Assembly (NCBI GenBank): GCA_051859505.1 | Contig: JBHYFN010000013.1 | Location: 30,632-94,631 of the forward strand | Direction of reading: 5' to 3' | Length of the DNA: 64,000 nucleotides | Source: JAFIEN01 sp051859505 | GTDB lineage: Bacteria; Pseudomonadota; Alphaproteobacteria; Rhodobacterales; Rhodobacteraceae | In this document: one piece after another, positions 9,304-17,761 of the stretch | Layout of the letters: the number at the start of each line of letters is the position of its first letter | Position numbering within the stretch: position 1 is the stretch's first letter | The notes under the pieces: generated by a model | The model's database searches: none | What the model saw: the letters and a program-made list of their open reading frames with translations, nothing else | Told to the model about the DNA's origin: nothing | Program-made: the position numbers and the translations under genes

Positions 9304-10476
9304 ATGGACATTCATGAATATCAGGCCAAGGAAATCCTCGCCCGCTTCGGCGTGCCGGTGCCCCGCGGCGGCCTTGCCTATTCGCCCGAACAGGCGGGCT
9401 ACCGCGCCCGCGAACTGGGCGGCACGGCCTGGGTCGTCAAGGCGCAGGTCCATTCCGGCGGCCGTGGCGCCGCGGGCGGGGTCAAGCTCTGCCGCTCCGA
9501 AGCCGAGGTGCAGGAGTTTGCCTCCACCCTCTTCGGCAAGCAGCTTGTCACCAAGCAGACCGATGCCAATGGCAAGGGCGTTTACCGGCTCTGGGTCGAG
9601 GCCGCCTCCGACATCGCGCGCGAGATCTATCTGGGCTTCGTCCTCGACCGCAAATCCGAACGCATCATGATCGTGGCCTCGGGCCACGGCGGCATGGAGA
9701 TCGAGGATCTGGCCGAGGAAAACCCCGACAGCCTGGTCCGCATGACAATCGACCCGGCCGTGGGCCTATGCCCCTTCCAGGCGCGCGAACTGGCCTTCAA
9801 GCTGGGCCTTGACGGCGGGCAGGTGGCACAGATGGTGACGATCCTCCAGGCCTGCTACCGCGCCTATCGCGATCTCGATGCGATGATGGTCGAGATCAAC
9901 CCGCTGGTCGTCACCGGCTCGGGCGATCTGGTCGCACTCGATGCCAAGATGTCCTTCGACACCAATGCCCTCTTCCGCCAGCAGCAGGTGGCCGAACTGC
10001 GCGACCGCAGCCAGGAGGATCCGCGCGAAAGCACCGCCGGCGATCACGGCCTGTCCTATGTGGGCCTTGACGGCGATATCGGCTGCATCATCAACGGCGC
10101 GGGCCTGGCCATGGCCACGATGGACATGATCAAGCTGGCCGGCGGCGAGCCTGCCAATTTCCTCGACATCGGCGGCGGCGCCAGCCCCGAGCGCGTGGTG
10201 CGCGCCTTCCGCACGGTCCTCACCGATGGCGGGGTCAGCGTGATCCTCGTCAACATCTTCGCCGGCATCAACCGCTGCGACTGGGTGGCCGAGGGCGTGG
10301 TGCAGGCTTACCGCGAGGTCGGCCTGACCATCCCCGTCGTCGTCCGCCTGGCCGGCACCAATGTCGAGGAAGGCAACCGCATCATCGCCGAAAGCGGCCT
10401 GCCGCTGATCACCGCCGATACGCTGGCCGATGCCGCGGCCAAGGCCGTGGCCGCCCGGCCCAGACAAGCCGCCTGA
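9304..10476 (+). CDS. mtkA: Malate--CoA ligase subunit beta
   Basis: 390 residues with an ATP-grasp N-terminal domain starting MDIHEYQAKEILARFGVPVP and a C-terminal ligase CoA domain with NIFAGINRCDWVAEGV. The sequence contains VKAQVHSGGRGAAGGVKLC and GAGLAMATMDMIKLAGG, and it resembles methylotroph MtkA more than ordinary succinyl-CoA synthetase beta chains. With MtkB it activates malate to malyl-CoA at the cost of ATP, feeding the malyl-CoA lyase encoded upstream. Succinyl-CoA synthetase (sucC) is the alternative; the neighbouring sgaA and mcl1 favour mtkA. The start follows AGGAGGGACC. Confidence 0.87.
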   Translation: MDIHEYQAKEILARFGVPVPRGGLAYSPEQAGYRARELGGTAWVVKAQVHSGGRGAAGGVKLCRSEAEVQEFASTLFGKQLVTKQTDANGKGVYRLWVEAASDIAREIYLGFVLDRKSERIMIVASGHGGMEIEDLAEENPDSLVRMTIDPAVGLCPFQARELAFKLGLDGGQVAQMVTILQACYRAYRDLDAMMVEINPLVVTGSGDLVALDAKMSFDTNALFRQQQVAELRDRSQEDPRESTAGDHGLSYVGLDGDIGCIINGAGLAMATMDMIKLAGGEPANFLDIGGGASPERVVRAFRTVLTDGGVSVILVNIFAGINRCDWVAEGVVQAYREVGLTIPVVVRLAGTNVEEGNRIIAESGLPLITADTLADAAAKAVAARPRQAA

Positions 10477-10489
10477 GGAGGACAGACCC

Positions 10490-11386
10490 ATGGCAATCCT
10501 GATCGACGAGACGACACCCGTGATCGTGCAGGGCATGTCGGGCCGCATCGGCGCCTTTCATGCCGCCGACATGATCAAGCACGGCACCAATGTCGTGGGC
10601 GGCGTCACCCCCGGCAAGGGCGGCACGACCCATCTCGACCGCCCCCTCTTCAACACCGTGCGCGAGGCGGTGGCGGAGACGAGGGCCGAAGCCTCCCTCG
10701 TCTTCGTGCCCCCGCCCTTCGCGGCGGATGCGATCATGGAGGCGGCGGATGCCGGCATCCGCACCGCCGTCTGCGTGACCGACGGCATCCCCGCGCAAGA
10801 CATGATGCGCGTCAAACGCTTCCTCCGCCGCTATCCCGAGGCGCGCAAACTCCGCCTGATCGGCCCGAATTGCGCCGGCGTCATCAGCCCCGGCCGCGGC
10901 TTCATGGGCATCATGCCGCCGCATATCTACATGCCAGGCCGCGTCGGCATCGTCGGTCGCTCCGGCACGCTGGGATACGAGGCCGCCTCCCAGATGAAGG
11001 CACTCGGCATCGGCGTCTCGACCAGCGTCGGCATCGGCGGCGACCCGATCAACGGATCATCCTTCCGCGACATCCTCGAACTCTTCGAGGCCGATCCCGA
11101 AACCGATGCCGTCATGATGATCGGCGAGATCGGCGGGCCCCAGGAGGCCGAGGCCGCCGCCTTTGCCCGCGATCACATGACCAAACCGGTCGTGGCCTAT
11201 ATCGCGGGGCTTTCCGCCCCCAAGGGCCGCAAGATGGGCCATGCCGGCGCGATCATCAGCGCCTTCGGCGAAAGCGCCCAGGAAAAGGTCGAGATCCTCG
11301 CCGCCGCCGGCATCACCGTCGCCCCCAACCCCTCGGCCATGGGCGAAACGATGGCCCGCGTGCTGGAACAGCGCAAGGCCGCCTGA
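10490..11386 (+). CDS. mtkB: Malate--CoA ligase subunit alpha
   Basis: 298 residues of the succinyl-CoA synthetase alpha family: CoA-binding domain with VIVQGMSGRIGAFHAADM, VGIVGRSGTLGYEA, and the phosphohistidine loop GHAGAI about 45 residues before the end. It partners the upstream subunit (13-base gap, GAGGAGGAC ribosome site) to form malyl-CoA from malate and CoA. It is the last gene of the operon; a dispersed 65-bp repeat follows. The start at 10490 (MAILIDETTPVIVQG) fits the family; the open frame upstream overlaps mtkA and lacks similarity. Confidence 0.87.
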   Translation: MAILIDETTPVIVQGMSGRIGAFHAADMIKHGTNVVGGVTPGKGGTTHLDRPLFNTVREAVAETRAEASLVFVPPPFAADAIMEAADAGIRTAVCVTDGIPAQDMMRVKRFLRRYPEARKLRLIGPNCAGVISPGRGFMGIMPPHIYMPGRVGIVGRSGTLGYEAASQMKALGIGVSTSVGIGGDPINGSSFRDILELFEADPETDAVMMIGEIGGPQEAEAAAFARDHMTKPVVAYIAGLSAPKGRKMGHAGAIISAFGESAQEKVEILAAAGITVAPNPSAMGETMARVLEQRKAA

Positions 11387-11456
11387 GCCACCCTACGGGC
11401 GGGCCGCCCGGGGGCACCCCACAACAGCCCGCCCGCAACCGGCCCGCCCAAACCCG

Positions 11457-11523
11457 CCCCTGCTGCTTCTTTTGTTCCCAAATATCCCGGGGGGAGGCCG
11501 CAGGCCGGGGGGCAGAGCCCCCC
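11457..11523 (-). repeat. Dispersed 65-bp 3'-end repeat, copy 1
   Basis: The plus strand carries CCCCTGCTGCTTCTTTTGTT, then AAATATCCCGGGGGGAG, a short GC hairpin and GGGGGGCAGAGCCCCCC. Copies 2 (22954-23022) and 3 (35656-35718, opposite strand) match closely. Read from the minus strand it lies just downstream of the lipoprotein gene, and it sits between two convergent genes. It could be a bidirectional terminator or a mobile intergenic repeat. Confidence 0.8.
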
Positions 11524-11584
11524 TCCCCCGCGGTCACGGCCCGCACCTCGGGCCGAAGGCGCTCTCCGGCCCGGCGCCCCGGAC

Positions 11585-12109
11585 TTACCGATAGACGATC
11601 AGCTCCGGCAGCGCCGTCAGGGGCACATCCAGAAGCCGCATCGCGGCCAGGCTGATCTGGCTGCCCGATCCCGCCACCCCGCCCGAGGGGCGCAGCTCCA
11701 GCGAGACGGACTTGCCCGTCGCGGGATTCTCCACCCGCCCCATCGCCACTTCCGTCACGTAAGGGGTCGACATCCAGATCCCCGGCTCCGTCGGCGAGCC
11801 GAGCGAGGCGATGGTCGCGCCCAGCCGCGTCTCGGAGGCCGACGACCGCGCCGTCGCCACGGCCGCGGCGCGGTCCTCGGCGGTGGTCGTGTCGAATTCC
11901 TCGACCGTGCGCGCCGTGGGGCGCGGCGGGGGCGCGGTCACGCTGGTCGGCACCACGACCTCTTCCGATCCCGCCCCCTCCTCCTCTTCCGAGGATGCGG
12001 GAACAGCGGGGTCCAGCGAAAAGCCCAACTCCTCGGCCAGTTCCGCGCATCCGGCCAGAGAGGCCGCGACCAGCGCCGCGGCGGAAACATGCAACAGTCT
12101 CATCGTCAA
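11585..12109 (-). CDS. Putative lipoprotein of unknown function
   Basis: About 174 residues. The N-terminus MRLLHVSAAALVAASLAGC is a lipoprotein signal with lipobox LAGC. An acidic, Ser/Pro-rich linker follows, then a small C-terminal domain (about residues 95-174) with VAMGRVENPATGKSVSLEL. No catalytic motif was recognised. Two starts are possible: TTG at 12109, with GGAG 5 bases upstream, or ATG at 12103, 6 bases further in. It is convergent with mtkB and divergent from moaA, and has no obvious operon partner. The predicted product is anchored to a membrane by lipidation at the cysteine. Confidence 0.65.
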   Translation of the reverse strand: MTMRLLHVSAAALVAASLAGCAELAEELGFSLDPAVPASSEEEEGAGSEEVVVPTSVTAPPPRPTARTVEEFDTTTAEDRAAAVATARSSASETRLGATIASLGSPTEPGIWMSTPYVTEVAMGRVENPATGKSVSLELRPSGGVAGSGSQISLAAMRLLDVPLTALPELIVYR

Positions 12110-12225
12110 AGGATACTCCCCTCCGGTTCGTCAGGCAACGCCCGCAACTCTCTCGCCGGCGCTCCAGGGCCCTCATCGTACCGGCCGCCCTTGTTCGCAG
12201 GCAAGCCGGAGACTAGGTTCGCGCC

Positions 12226-13266
12226 ATGAATACCGATCCCGCCGCCTCTGCAAGCCCCGCGCTTGTCGATCCCTTCGCCCGGGCAATCCGCTACCTGCGG
12301 GTCTCGGTCACGGATCGCTGCGATTTCCGCTGCGTCTATTGCATGTCCGAGGCGATGACCTTCCTGCCGAAGAAAGAGCTTCTGACGCTCGAGGAGCTGG
12401 ACCGGCTCTGTTCCACCTTCATCCGCCTCGGGGTCGAGAAACTGCGCATCACCGGCGGCGAGCCGCTGGTCCGGCGCGATATCCTGACCTTCTTCCGCGC
12501 CATGTCGCGCCATCTGGAAAGCGGCGCGCTGAAAGAGCTGACGCTGACCACCAACGGCAGCCAGCTGGCCCGATTCGCGACCCAGCTGGCGGCGGCCGGC
12601 GTGCGGCGGGTGAATGTGAGCCTCGATACGCTGGACGCGGCGAAATTCGCCGAAATCACCCGCTGGGGGCGGTTGCCGCAGGTTCTGGACGGGATCGAGG
12701 CGGCGCAAGCGGCGGGGCTTCGGGTCAAGATCAATACCGTGGCGCTGAAAGGGTTCAACGAGGACGAGCTGTTGCCCCTTGTCGAATGGTGCGCCGCCCG
12801 CGACATGGATCTGACCTTCATCGAGGTCATGCCGATGGGCGATATCGGCAATGAAGACAGGATCGGCCAGTACTGGCCGCTTTCCGATCTGCGGGCGCGG
12901 CTGGCCGGGCATTTCACCCTGACCGATCTGGCCGAACGCACCGGCGGGCCCGCCCGCTATGTCCGGCTGGAAGAGACGGGGCAGAAGGTCGGCTTCATCA
13001 CGCCGCTCACGCATAATTTCTGCGAAAGCTGCAACCGCGTCCGCATCACCTGCACCGGCGAGATCTATACCTGCCTGGGTCAGGAAGGCCATTCCGACCT
13101 GCGCGGCCCGCTGCGCGCAGCCCCCGATGATGCCGCATTGGAAGAGGCGATCCGCGCCGCGATCCGCCTGAAACCCAAGGGCCACGATTTCGACTATGGC
13201 CGCACGGGTGACCCCGCAAAGGTCGCCGGCCGCGTCAGCCGCCACATGAGCCATACCGGCGGCTGA
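12226..13266 (+). CDS. moaA: GTP 3',8-cyclase MoaA (molybdenum cofactor biosynthesis)
   Basis: 346 residues, full length. The radical-SAM CxxxCxxC motif is in DRCDFRCVYCMSE, the second 4Fe-4S cluster cysteines are in FCESCNRVRITCTGEIYTC, and the C-terminus ends with the Gly-Gly pair (SHTGG) needed for the MoaA reaction. The enzyme converts GTP to 3',8-cyclo-7,8-dihydro-GTP, the first step of molybdopterin synthesis. It is monocistronic here, but the molybdenum hydroxylase genes at the left end would use its product. The start MNTDPAASASPALVDPF is taken as the first ATG of the frame. Confidence 0.96.
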   Translation: MNTDPAASASPALVDPFARAIRYLRVSVTDRCDFRCVYCMSEAMTFLPKKELLTLEELDRLCSTFIRLGVEKLRITGGEPLVRRDILTFFRAMSRHLESGALKELTLTTNGSQLARFATQLAAAGVRRVNVSLDTLDAAKFAEITRWGRLPQVLDGIEAAQAAGLRVKINTVALKGFNEDELLPLVEWCAARDMDLTFIEVMPMGDIGNEDRIGQYWPLSDLRARLAGHFTLTDLAERTGGPARYVRLEETGQKVGFITPLTHNFCESCNRVRITCTGEIYTCLGQEGHSDLRGPLRAAPDDAALEEAIRAAIRLKPKGHDFDYGRTGDPAKVAGRVSRHMSHTGG

Positions 13267-13334
13267 TACGACGCGGCGGGACGAGGCACCCGGGCGGGGT
13301 TCAGCGAATCACGCTTTCCTGCTAGGCTTGGCGC

Positions 13335-13976
13335 ATGCGCCTTCTGCCTCTGACCGCCAGCCTTCTGGGCTGCAGCCTCGCCTTGCCTGTCGCCGCCCAG
13401 AACTGGTGCGATGGCCCCCGCCCCGTCACCCTGCCCGACTGCATGATCGGCCACTGGGCCGGCTACAGCGACATGGCCCAGCGCCTGCAGGCCTTTCTTG
13501 ATACCCTGCCCGAAGAGGTGGCGGCCATCGTCCTTGAAGAGGCGGAGGACTTCGGCCTTGTCCTCGACATCTTTTACGACGGCTTCTTCGTCGCCGCCCC
13601 GCTGCGCTACCAGATCGACGTGACCGATTTCTCAAGCGTCGAGCCGGTGAACTACGTGATCGACACGGTCACGGAATATGGCGCCGGCTGGCTCCTGCCC
13701 TTTCCCGAGACGGGCGAGCTGGACATCTGCCACATCCCCGGCACGGGCACCGTCACCGCGACGGCCGAGGGCGTGACCGTCAGCACTGATGCCGATGGAT
13801 CAAGCTTCTGGCCCGATGCGCCCGTGATCTACCGCTGCGAAGGCGATGTGCTTTCGGTCCAGATCACGCTGCCGGGGATCGGGCCGATCACCCATACCCT
13901 GTTCCGGGCAACCCGCGCGCCTTTCGCGGATGCGGCGGATCACCTCTATTTCCTCTACAACCGCCCGGCAGAGTGA
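13335..13976 (+). CDS. Exported protein of unknown function
   Basis: 213 residues with a Sec signal peptide (MRLLPLTASLLGCSLALPVA then AQ, cleavage near residue 21). The mature part contains four cysteines (NWCDG, LPDCMIG, LDICHIPG, VIYRCEGD) that could form two disulfides in the periplasm. It has no recognised domain. The mature sequence is acidic and rich in beta-prone stretches such as GITGPITHTLFRAT-like segments near the end. It stands alone, 68 bases after moaA and convergent with the M20 amidohydrolase gene (5 bases between the stops). Confidence 0.6.
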   Translation: MRLLPLTASLLGCSLALPVAAQNWCDGPRPVTLPDCMIGHWAGYSDMAQRLQAFLDTLPEEVAAIVLEEAEDFGLVLDIFYDGFFVAAPLRYQIDVTDFSSVEPVNYVIDTVTEYGAGWLLPFPETGELDICHIPGTGTVTATAEGVTVSTDADGSSFWPDAPVIYRCEGDVLSVQITLPGIGPITHTLFRATRAPFADAADHLYFLYNRPAE

Positions 13977-13981
13977 CCGCC

Positions 13982-15139
13982 TCAACCGGCCAGCCGCGCC
14001 TCGACCATGCCCACGAACCATGAGGCGCCATAGGGGATCGCCTCGTCGTTGAACTCGTATTCCGGGTGATGCACCGGCGCGCTGTCGCCGTTGCCGACAA
14101 GGATATAGGCGCCGGGGCGTTCTTCCAGCATATAGGCGAAATCCTCGCCGCCCATGATCAGCGGCGCCTCGTCGCAGGCCCCGGTGATCGTGGCGGCCAC
14201 CTCGGCGGCATAGTCGGTATGGGCCGCGTGGTTCACCATGACGGGATAGCCCGCCATCATCTCGATCCGCGCCACGGCCCCGAAGGCCGCCGCCGTCCCC
14301 TCGACCAGAGCCTTCAGCCGCGCCCCGGCAAGCTCACGCAGCTCGTTCGTCAGCGTGCGGATCGTGCCGCGCAGCGTGACCGATGAGGGGATCACGTTGA
14401 ACGCCTGCGACGAGGTCACGAAAGAGGTGACCGAGACGACGATCCGGTCCACCGGATCGGCATTGCGGCTGACGATGCTTTGCAGCGCGGTCACGACATG
14501 GGCGGCGGCCAGCGTCGGGTCCACCGTCTCGTGCGGTTTGGCGGCATGGCCGCCCTTGCCTTCGATCACGATCTCGAACTGGTCGGTCGCGGCGAAGAAG
14601 GGGCCGGGGCGGATCGCGAAACTGCCCAGCGGGCGGCCGGGCCAGTTGTGCATCCCGTAGACCTCGTCGATCTGCCAACGCGCCATCAGCCCGTCGGCAC
14701 ACATCTCGCGCCCGCCGCCGCCGCCCTCTTCGGCGGGCTGGAAGATGACGACGACCGTGCCCGAGAAATTGCGCGTCTCGGCCAGGTATTTCGCGGCGCC
14801 CAGAAGCATCGCGGTATGGCCGTCATGGCCGCAGGCATGCATCGCGCCGGGCGTTTTCGAGGCATGCGGCAGCCCGGTCTGTTCCAGGATCGGCAGCGCA
14901 TCCATATCGGCGCGCAACCCGATGGTCCGCCCGCCCGCGCCCTGCCCCCGGATCACGCCCACGACGCCGGTGCGCCCGATCCCCTCGACCACCTCGTCAC
15001 AGCCGAAATCGCGCAGCTTCGCGGCCACGATGCCAGCGGTGCGATGGGTGTCGAACATCAGTTCGGGATGTTCATGCAGATCGCGCCGCCAGGCGGCGAT
15101 TTCGGGCTGCAGTTCGGCAAGACGGTTCTTCACGGGCAT
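13982..15139 (-). CDS. M20 family amidohydrolase (hippurate hydrolase/aminoacylase-like)
   Basis: 385 residues, the standard length for M20D metallopeptidase-type amidohydrolases. The N-terminal motif is WRRDLHEHPELMFDTHRTA; the metal-binding motifs are ADMDALPI, MHACGHDGHTAMLLGAA and QPAEEGGGGG, the last with the catalytic glutamate. The late histidine motif is in VHHPEYEFNDEAI. Enzymes of this family hydrolyse N-acyl amino acids such as hippurate or indole-acetyl conjugates; the substrate here is unknown. It has no signal peptide and is predicted to be cytoplasmic. tRNA-Arg lies 88 bases upstream on the same strand. Confidence 0.88.
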   Translation of the reverse strand: MPVKNRLAELQPEIAAWRRDLHEHPELMFDTHRTAGIVAAKLRDFGCDEVVEGIGRTGVVGVIRGQGAGGRTIGLRADMDALPILEQTGLPHASKTPGAMHACGHDGHTAMLLGAAKYLAETRNFSGTVVVIFQPAEEGGGGGREMCADGLMARWQIDEVYGMHNWPGRPLGSFAIRPGPFFAATDQFEIVIEGKGGHAAKPHETVDPTLAAAHVVTALQSIVSRNADPVDRIVVSVTSFVTSSQAFNVIPSSVTLRGTIRTLTNELRELAGARLKALVEGTAAAFGAVARIEMMAGYPVMVNHAAHTDYAAEVAATITGACDEAPLIMGGEDFAYMLEERPGAYILVGNGDSAPVHHPEYEFNDEAIPYGASWFVGMVEARLAG

Positions 15140-15226
15140 GACCGCTCTCCTGTCTGATCCGGGTCAGAGTGGCGCATCGCCCCAGCCGCGGCAAGGGCCG
15201 GCGCGGTTTGTCGCAAACGGGGGAAG

Positions 15227-15303
15227 TGGCGCACCCATCAGGATTCGAACCTGAGACCTCTGCCTTCGGAGGGCAGCACTCTATCCAGCTGAGCTATGGG
15301 TGC
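15227..15303 (-). tRNA. tRNA-Arg (anticodon CCG)
   Basis: Read on the minus strand: acceptor GCACCCA pairs with TGGGTGC, D-arm GCTC..GAGT, anticodon stem CTGCC/GGCAG with loop CTCCGAA (anticodon CCG, decoding CGG), T-arm TCAGG TTCGAAT CCTGA, discriminator G and an encoded CCA. The length is 77 bases including CCA. It sits between sufS and the M20 amidohydrolase gene, both on the same strand. Confidence 0.97.
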
Positions 15304-15389
15304 CAGCCTGCCGCCCTGATAGGGCAAAGCGGCACGGCCCGCAACCCGTCACGCGGCCCCCTTGGCCACGGCCCTCCGGCAGGGCCGCC

Positions 15390-16610
15390 TCAGGCAAAGA
15401 GGTCGTGGCAGAGTTCCAGCGCATCGACCAGCGCGTCCACCTCTCCGGTCGTGTTGTAAAGCCCGAAGGAGGCGCGGCAGGTGGCGCCCACGCCCAGATG
15501 CTCCATCAGCGGCATGGCGCAATGGGTGCCCGCGCGCACCGCGATGCCGCGCTTGTCGAGCACGGTCGAGATGTCATGCGCATGGGCCGCCCCGTCAAGC
15601 GTGAAGGAAAAGATCGCCCCCTTGCCCGGCGCGCTGCCCTGCACGTTCAGCCAGTTCAGCCCCGCAAGCCGCGCCTGCGCATAGTCGCGCAGGCCCGCTT
15701 CATGGGCGGCGATATTCTCCATGCCAAGGCCGGTCATGTAATCCAGCGCCACGCCCATGCCGATGGTCTGGACGATGCCGGGCGTGCCGGCCTCGAACTT
15801 CATCGGGGGATCGTTCCAGGTGACGGTATCGCGCGAAACCTCGCGGATCATGTCGCCGCCGCCGAGGAAGGGGCGCATCTCGGCCTGCCGCGCGGCGCGG
15901 ATGTAGATCGCGCCCGACCCCGAGGGGCCATAGAGCTTGTGCCCGGTGATGGCGTAGAAATCGCATCCCAATGCCTGCACATCGACGGGCATGTGCACCG
16001 CGGCCTGACTGCCATCGACCAGCACCGGCACGCCGCGCTCACGCGCCGCGTGGCAGATCGCGGCCACATCGACCACCGTGCCCGTCACGTTCGACATATG
16101 CGTCACCGCCACCAGCCGCGTCCGGGGGCCGATCGCGTCGATCACCGCCTGCGGATCAAGGCTGCCGTCGGGGGCGCAGTCCACCCATTTCAGCACCACC
16201 CCCTGCCGTTCGCGCAGGAAATGCCAGGGCACGATATTGGCGTGATGCTCGAGGATGCTCAGGACGATCTCGTCGCCCGCCTCGAAACGCGGCGCGGCCC
16301 AGCCGTAGGAGACGAGGTTGATCCCCTCGGTCGTGCCCGAGGTGAAGACGATCTCTTCCTCGGACCCTGCATTCAGGAAGCGGGCGACCTTGCCGCGCAC
16401 CGCCTCGTACTGGTCGGTGGCGAGGTTCGACAGGTAGTGCAAGCCCCTGTGCACATTGGCATATTCCTGCGAATAGGCCCGCGTAACCGCGTCGATCACG
16501 ACCTGCGGTTTCTGCGCCGAGGCGCCGTTGTCAAGATAGACCAGCGGCTTGCCGTTCACCTCGCGGCTCAGGATCGGGAAATCGGCCCGGACCTTTTCGA
16601 CGTCAAACAC
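15390..16610 (-). CDS. sufS: Cysteine desulfurase SufS
   Basis: 406-residue group II cysteine desulfurase. It starts MFDVEKVRADFPILSREVNG, has the PLP-binding lysine in ITGHKLYGPSGSG and the catalytic cysteine in VRAGTHCAMPLMEHLG, as in SufS. It removes sulfur from cysteine to form a persulfide delivered to the SufBCD scaffold. It is the last gene of the iron-sulfur operon in this window and overlaps the preceding membrane-protein gene by 8 bases. No sufE or sufA follows; tRNA-Arg comes next. A second, group I-like desulfurase is encoded at the operon head (21814-22899). Confidence 0.95.
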   Translation of the reverse strand: MFDVEKVRADFPILSREVNGKPLVYLDNGASAQKPQVVIDAVTRAYSQEYANVHRGLHYLSNLATDQYEAVRGKVARFLNAGSEEEIVFTSGTTEGINLVSYGWAAPRFEAGDEIVLSILEHHANIVPWHFLRERQGVVLKWVDCAPDGSLDPQAVIDAIGPRTRLVAVTHMSNVTGTVVDVAAICHAARERGVPVLVDGSQAAVHMPVDVQALGCDFYAITGHKLYGPSGSGAIYIRAARQAEMRPFLGGGDMIREVSRDTVTWNDPPMKFEAGTPGIVQTIGMGVALDYMTGLGMENIAAHEAGLRDYAQARLAGLNWLNVQGSAPGKGAIFSFTLDGAAHAHDISTVLDKRGIAVRAGTHCAMPLMEHLGVGATCRASFGLYNTTGEVDALVDALELCHDLFA

Positions 16611-17214
16611 GCCCCAACCCTCCTGTTGCGCCGACGCCGATCAGGGTGAGGAACATCGTCACGCCGATGCTGATGCCCACAAGGGCGATCAGCAGGGTGA
16701 AGGCCGCTTTCCACAAACTCTCGAAGCCGTGCATGACATTGATGAAATTGACGAGGATCCAGACCAGCAGCCCCAGCCCCAGGGCCGAGGCGATGCCCGA
16801 CACCGCCGGCAGAAGCAGCGCCACCGCGGCCACGAACACCCGGAAGGTCATCGCCAGCACCTCGAGCCAGACGATCAGCACCAGCGCCGCGCCGAAATCG
16901 CCCGTTCCGCCAAGGCCCGCGCCGGTGAAATGCAGTGCAAAGACCAGAAGCACCAGCGACGAGCCAAGGATGACGGCATAGGTGAAGGGCGACAGGACCA
17001 GCGGCCCCCCGCCGCCGGGCCCGGGCGGGCCTTCGGGAACGGCGCCCTGCGTGAGGGCCACCAGAAGCACGCTGACGACCGTGACCAGCACCAGCGCCTG
17101 CCACAGGACCGCGCGCGACAGGTTCAGCCCGATCAGGAACCGCGCGACCCCCGCGGGATCGCCGAGCGATTGCCGGATCAGTTGGCCGAAACGGCGCGGG
17201 AAATCAGCCTCCAT
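16603..17214 (-). CDS. YIP1-like multi-pass membrane protein within the suf operon
   Basis: 203 residues. After an N-terminal cytoplasmic segment (MEADFPRRFGQLIRQSLGDP) there are about five hydrophobic helices, for example VLWQALVLVTVVSVLLVAL and LLIALVGISIGVTMFLTLIG, with a glycine/proline-rich loop after the first. The pattern resembles Yip1-domain proteins of Rhodobacteraceae. The gene overlaps its upstream neighbour by 11 bases and sufS by 8, so it is translated as part of the suf operon. No role in iron-sulfur assembly is established. The start at 17214 replaces an upstream open frame that overlaps the previous gene heavily. Confidence 0.7.
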   Translation of the reverse strand: MEADFPRRFGQLIRQSLGDPAGVARFLIGLNLSRAVLWQALVLVTVVSVLLVALTQGAVPEGPPGPGGGGPLVLSPFTYAVILGSSLVLLVFALHFTGAGLGGTGDFGAALVLIVWLEVLAMTFRVFVAAVALLLPAVSGIASALGLGLLVWILVNFINVMHGFESLWKAAFTLLIALVGISIGVTMFLTLIGVGATGGLGRV

Positions 17215-17755
17215 GCCCGTCCCTCGCCGCCCGGGCCGCGCCGGACCCTGCCCCGGCCCCCATCCCTGCCCCCGCCTCGCGCAGGCCCTGAACGAAGAAC
17301 CAGACAAGTGCGACAGCCCAGATGCCGAAGACCAGATAACTTCCGGGCCCCTGCCCGTTCAGACCGCTCAGAAGGCCCTGAAGCAGCGCGACCGGAGAGG
17401 CGGCAAGCAGCCCCCAGAACAGCGCCAGCCGCACCGGATAGCCGCCGGGCCGGATCCCGAAAAGCCAGAGGATCCCCTGAAGCAGCAGCGCCAGCAGGTA
17501 AAAGACCAGCGGCATGATCATCAGCCAGGCGAAGAAGGTGGTCCCGATCAGCTGCCCCAGCGCAAGCGGCGTCTCAAGCTCCTGCGACAGATGGGAAATC
17601 CGCGCCTGCACGGGCAGTTGCGCCACGAACATCATCAGGCAGGCCGCCATCAGATAGGCGATCAGCCGATCCTCGCGCACGCCTTCGCGCAACAGATCCG
17701 CGAACACGGCCCGGGGGCCGCGCCATGTGCGGACAATATTCGTCGATACGGCCAT
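17204..17755 (-). CDS. YIP1-like membrane protein within the suf operon (first of two)
   Basis: 183 residues with an N-terminal segment MAVSTNIVRTWRGPRAVFAD and four to five hydrophobic helices (LIAYLMAACLMMFVAQLPV; FFAWLMIMPLVFYLLALLL; LVFGIWAVALVWFFVQGL). The C-terminal tail is Ala/Gly-rich. Together with the next gene it looks like a pair of related Yip1-type membrane proteins, perhaps an old duplication. It lies 6 bases downstream of sufD and overlaps the second membrane gene. Function unknown. Confidence 0.7.
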   Translation of the reverse strand: MAVSTNIVRTWRGPRAVFADLLREGVREDRLIAYLMAACLMMFVAQLPVQARISHLSQELETPLALGQLIGTTFFAWLMIMPLVFYLLALLLQGILWLFGIRPGGYPVRLALFWGLLAASPVALLQGLLSGLNGQGPGSYLVFGIWAVALVWFFVQGLREAGAGMGAGAGSGAARAARDGHGG

Positions 17756-17761
17756 GGCCCC

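Noticed and set aside
15370..15386. Intrinsic terminator after sufS
   Set aside because: GGCCCT/AGGGCC forms a short stem, but there is no U-run on the minus strand.
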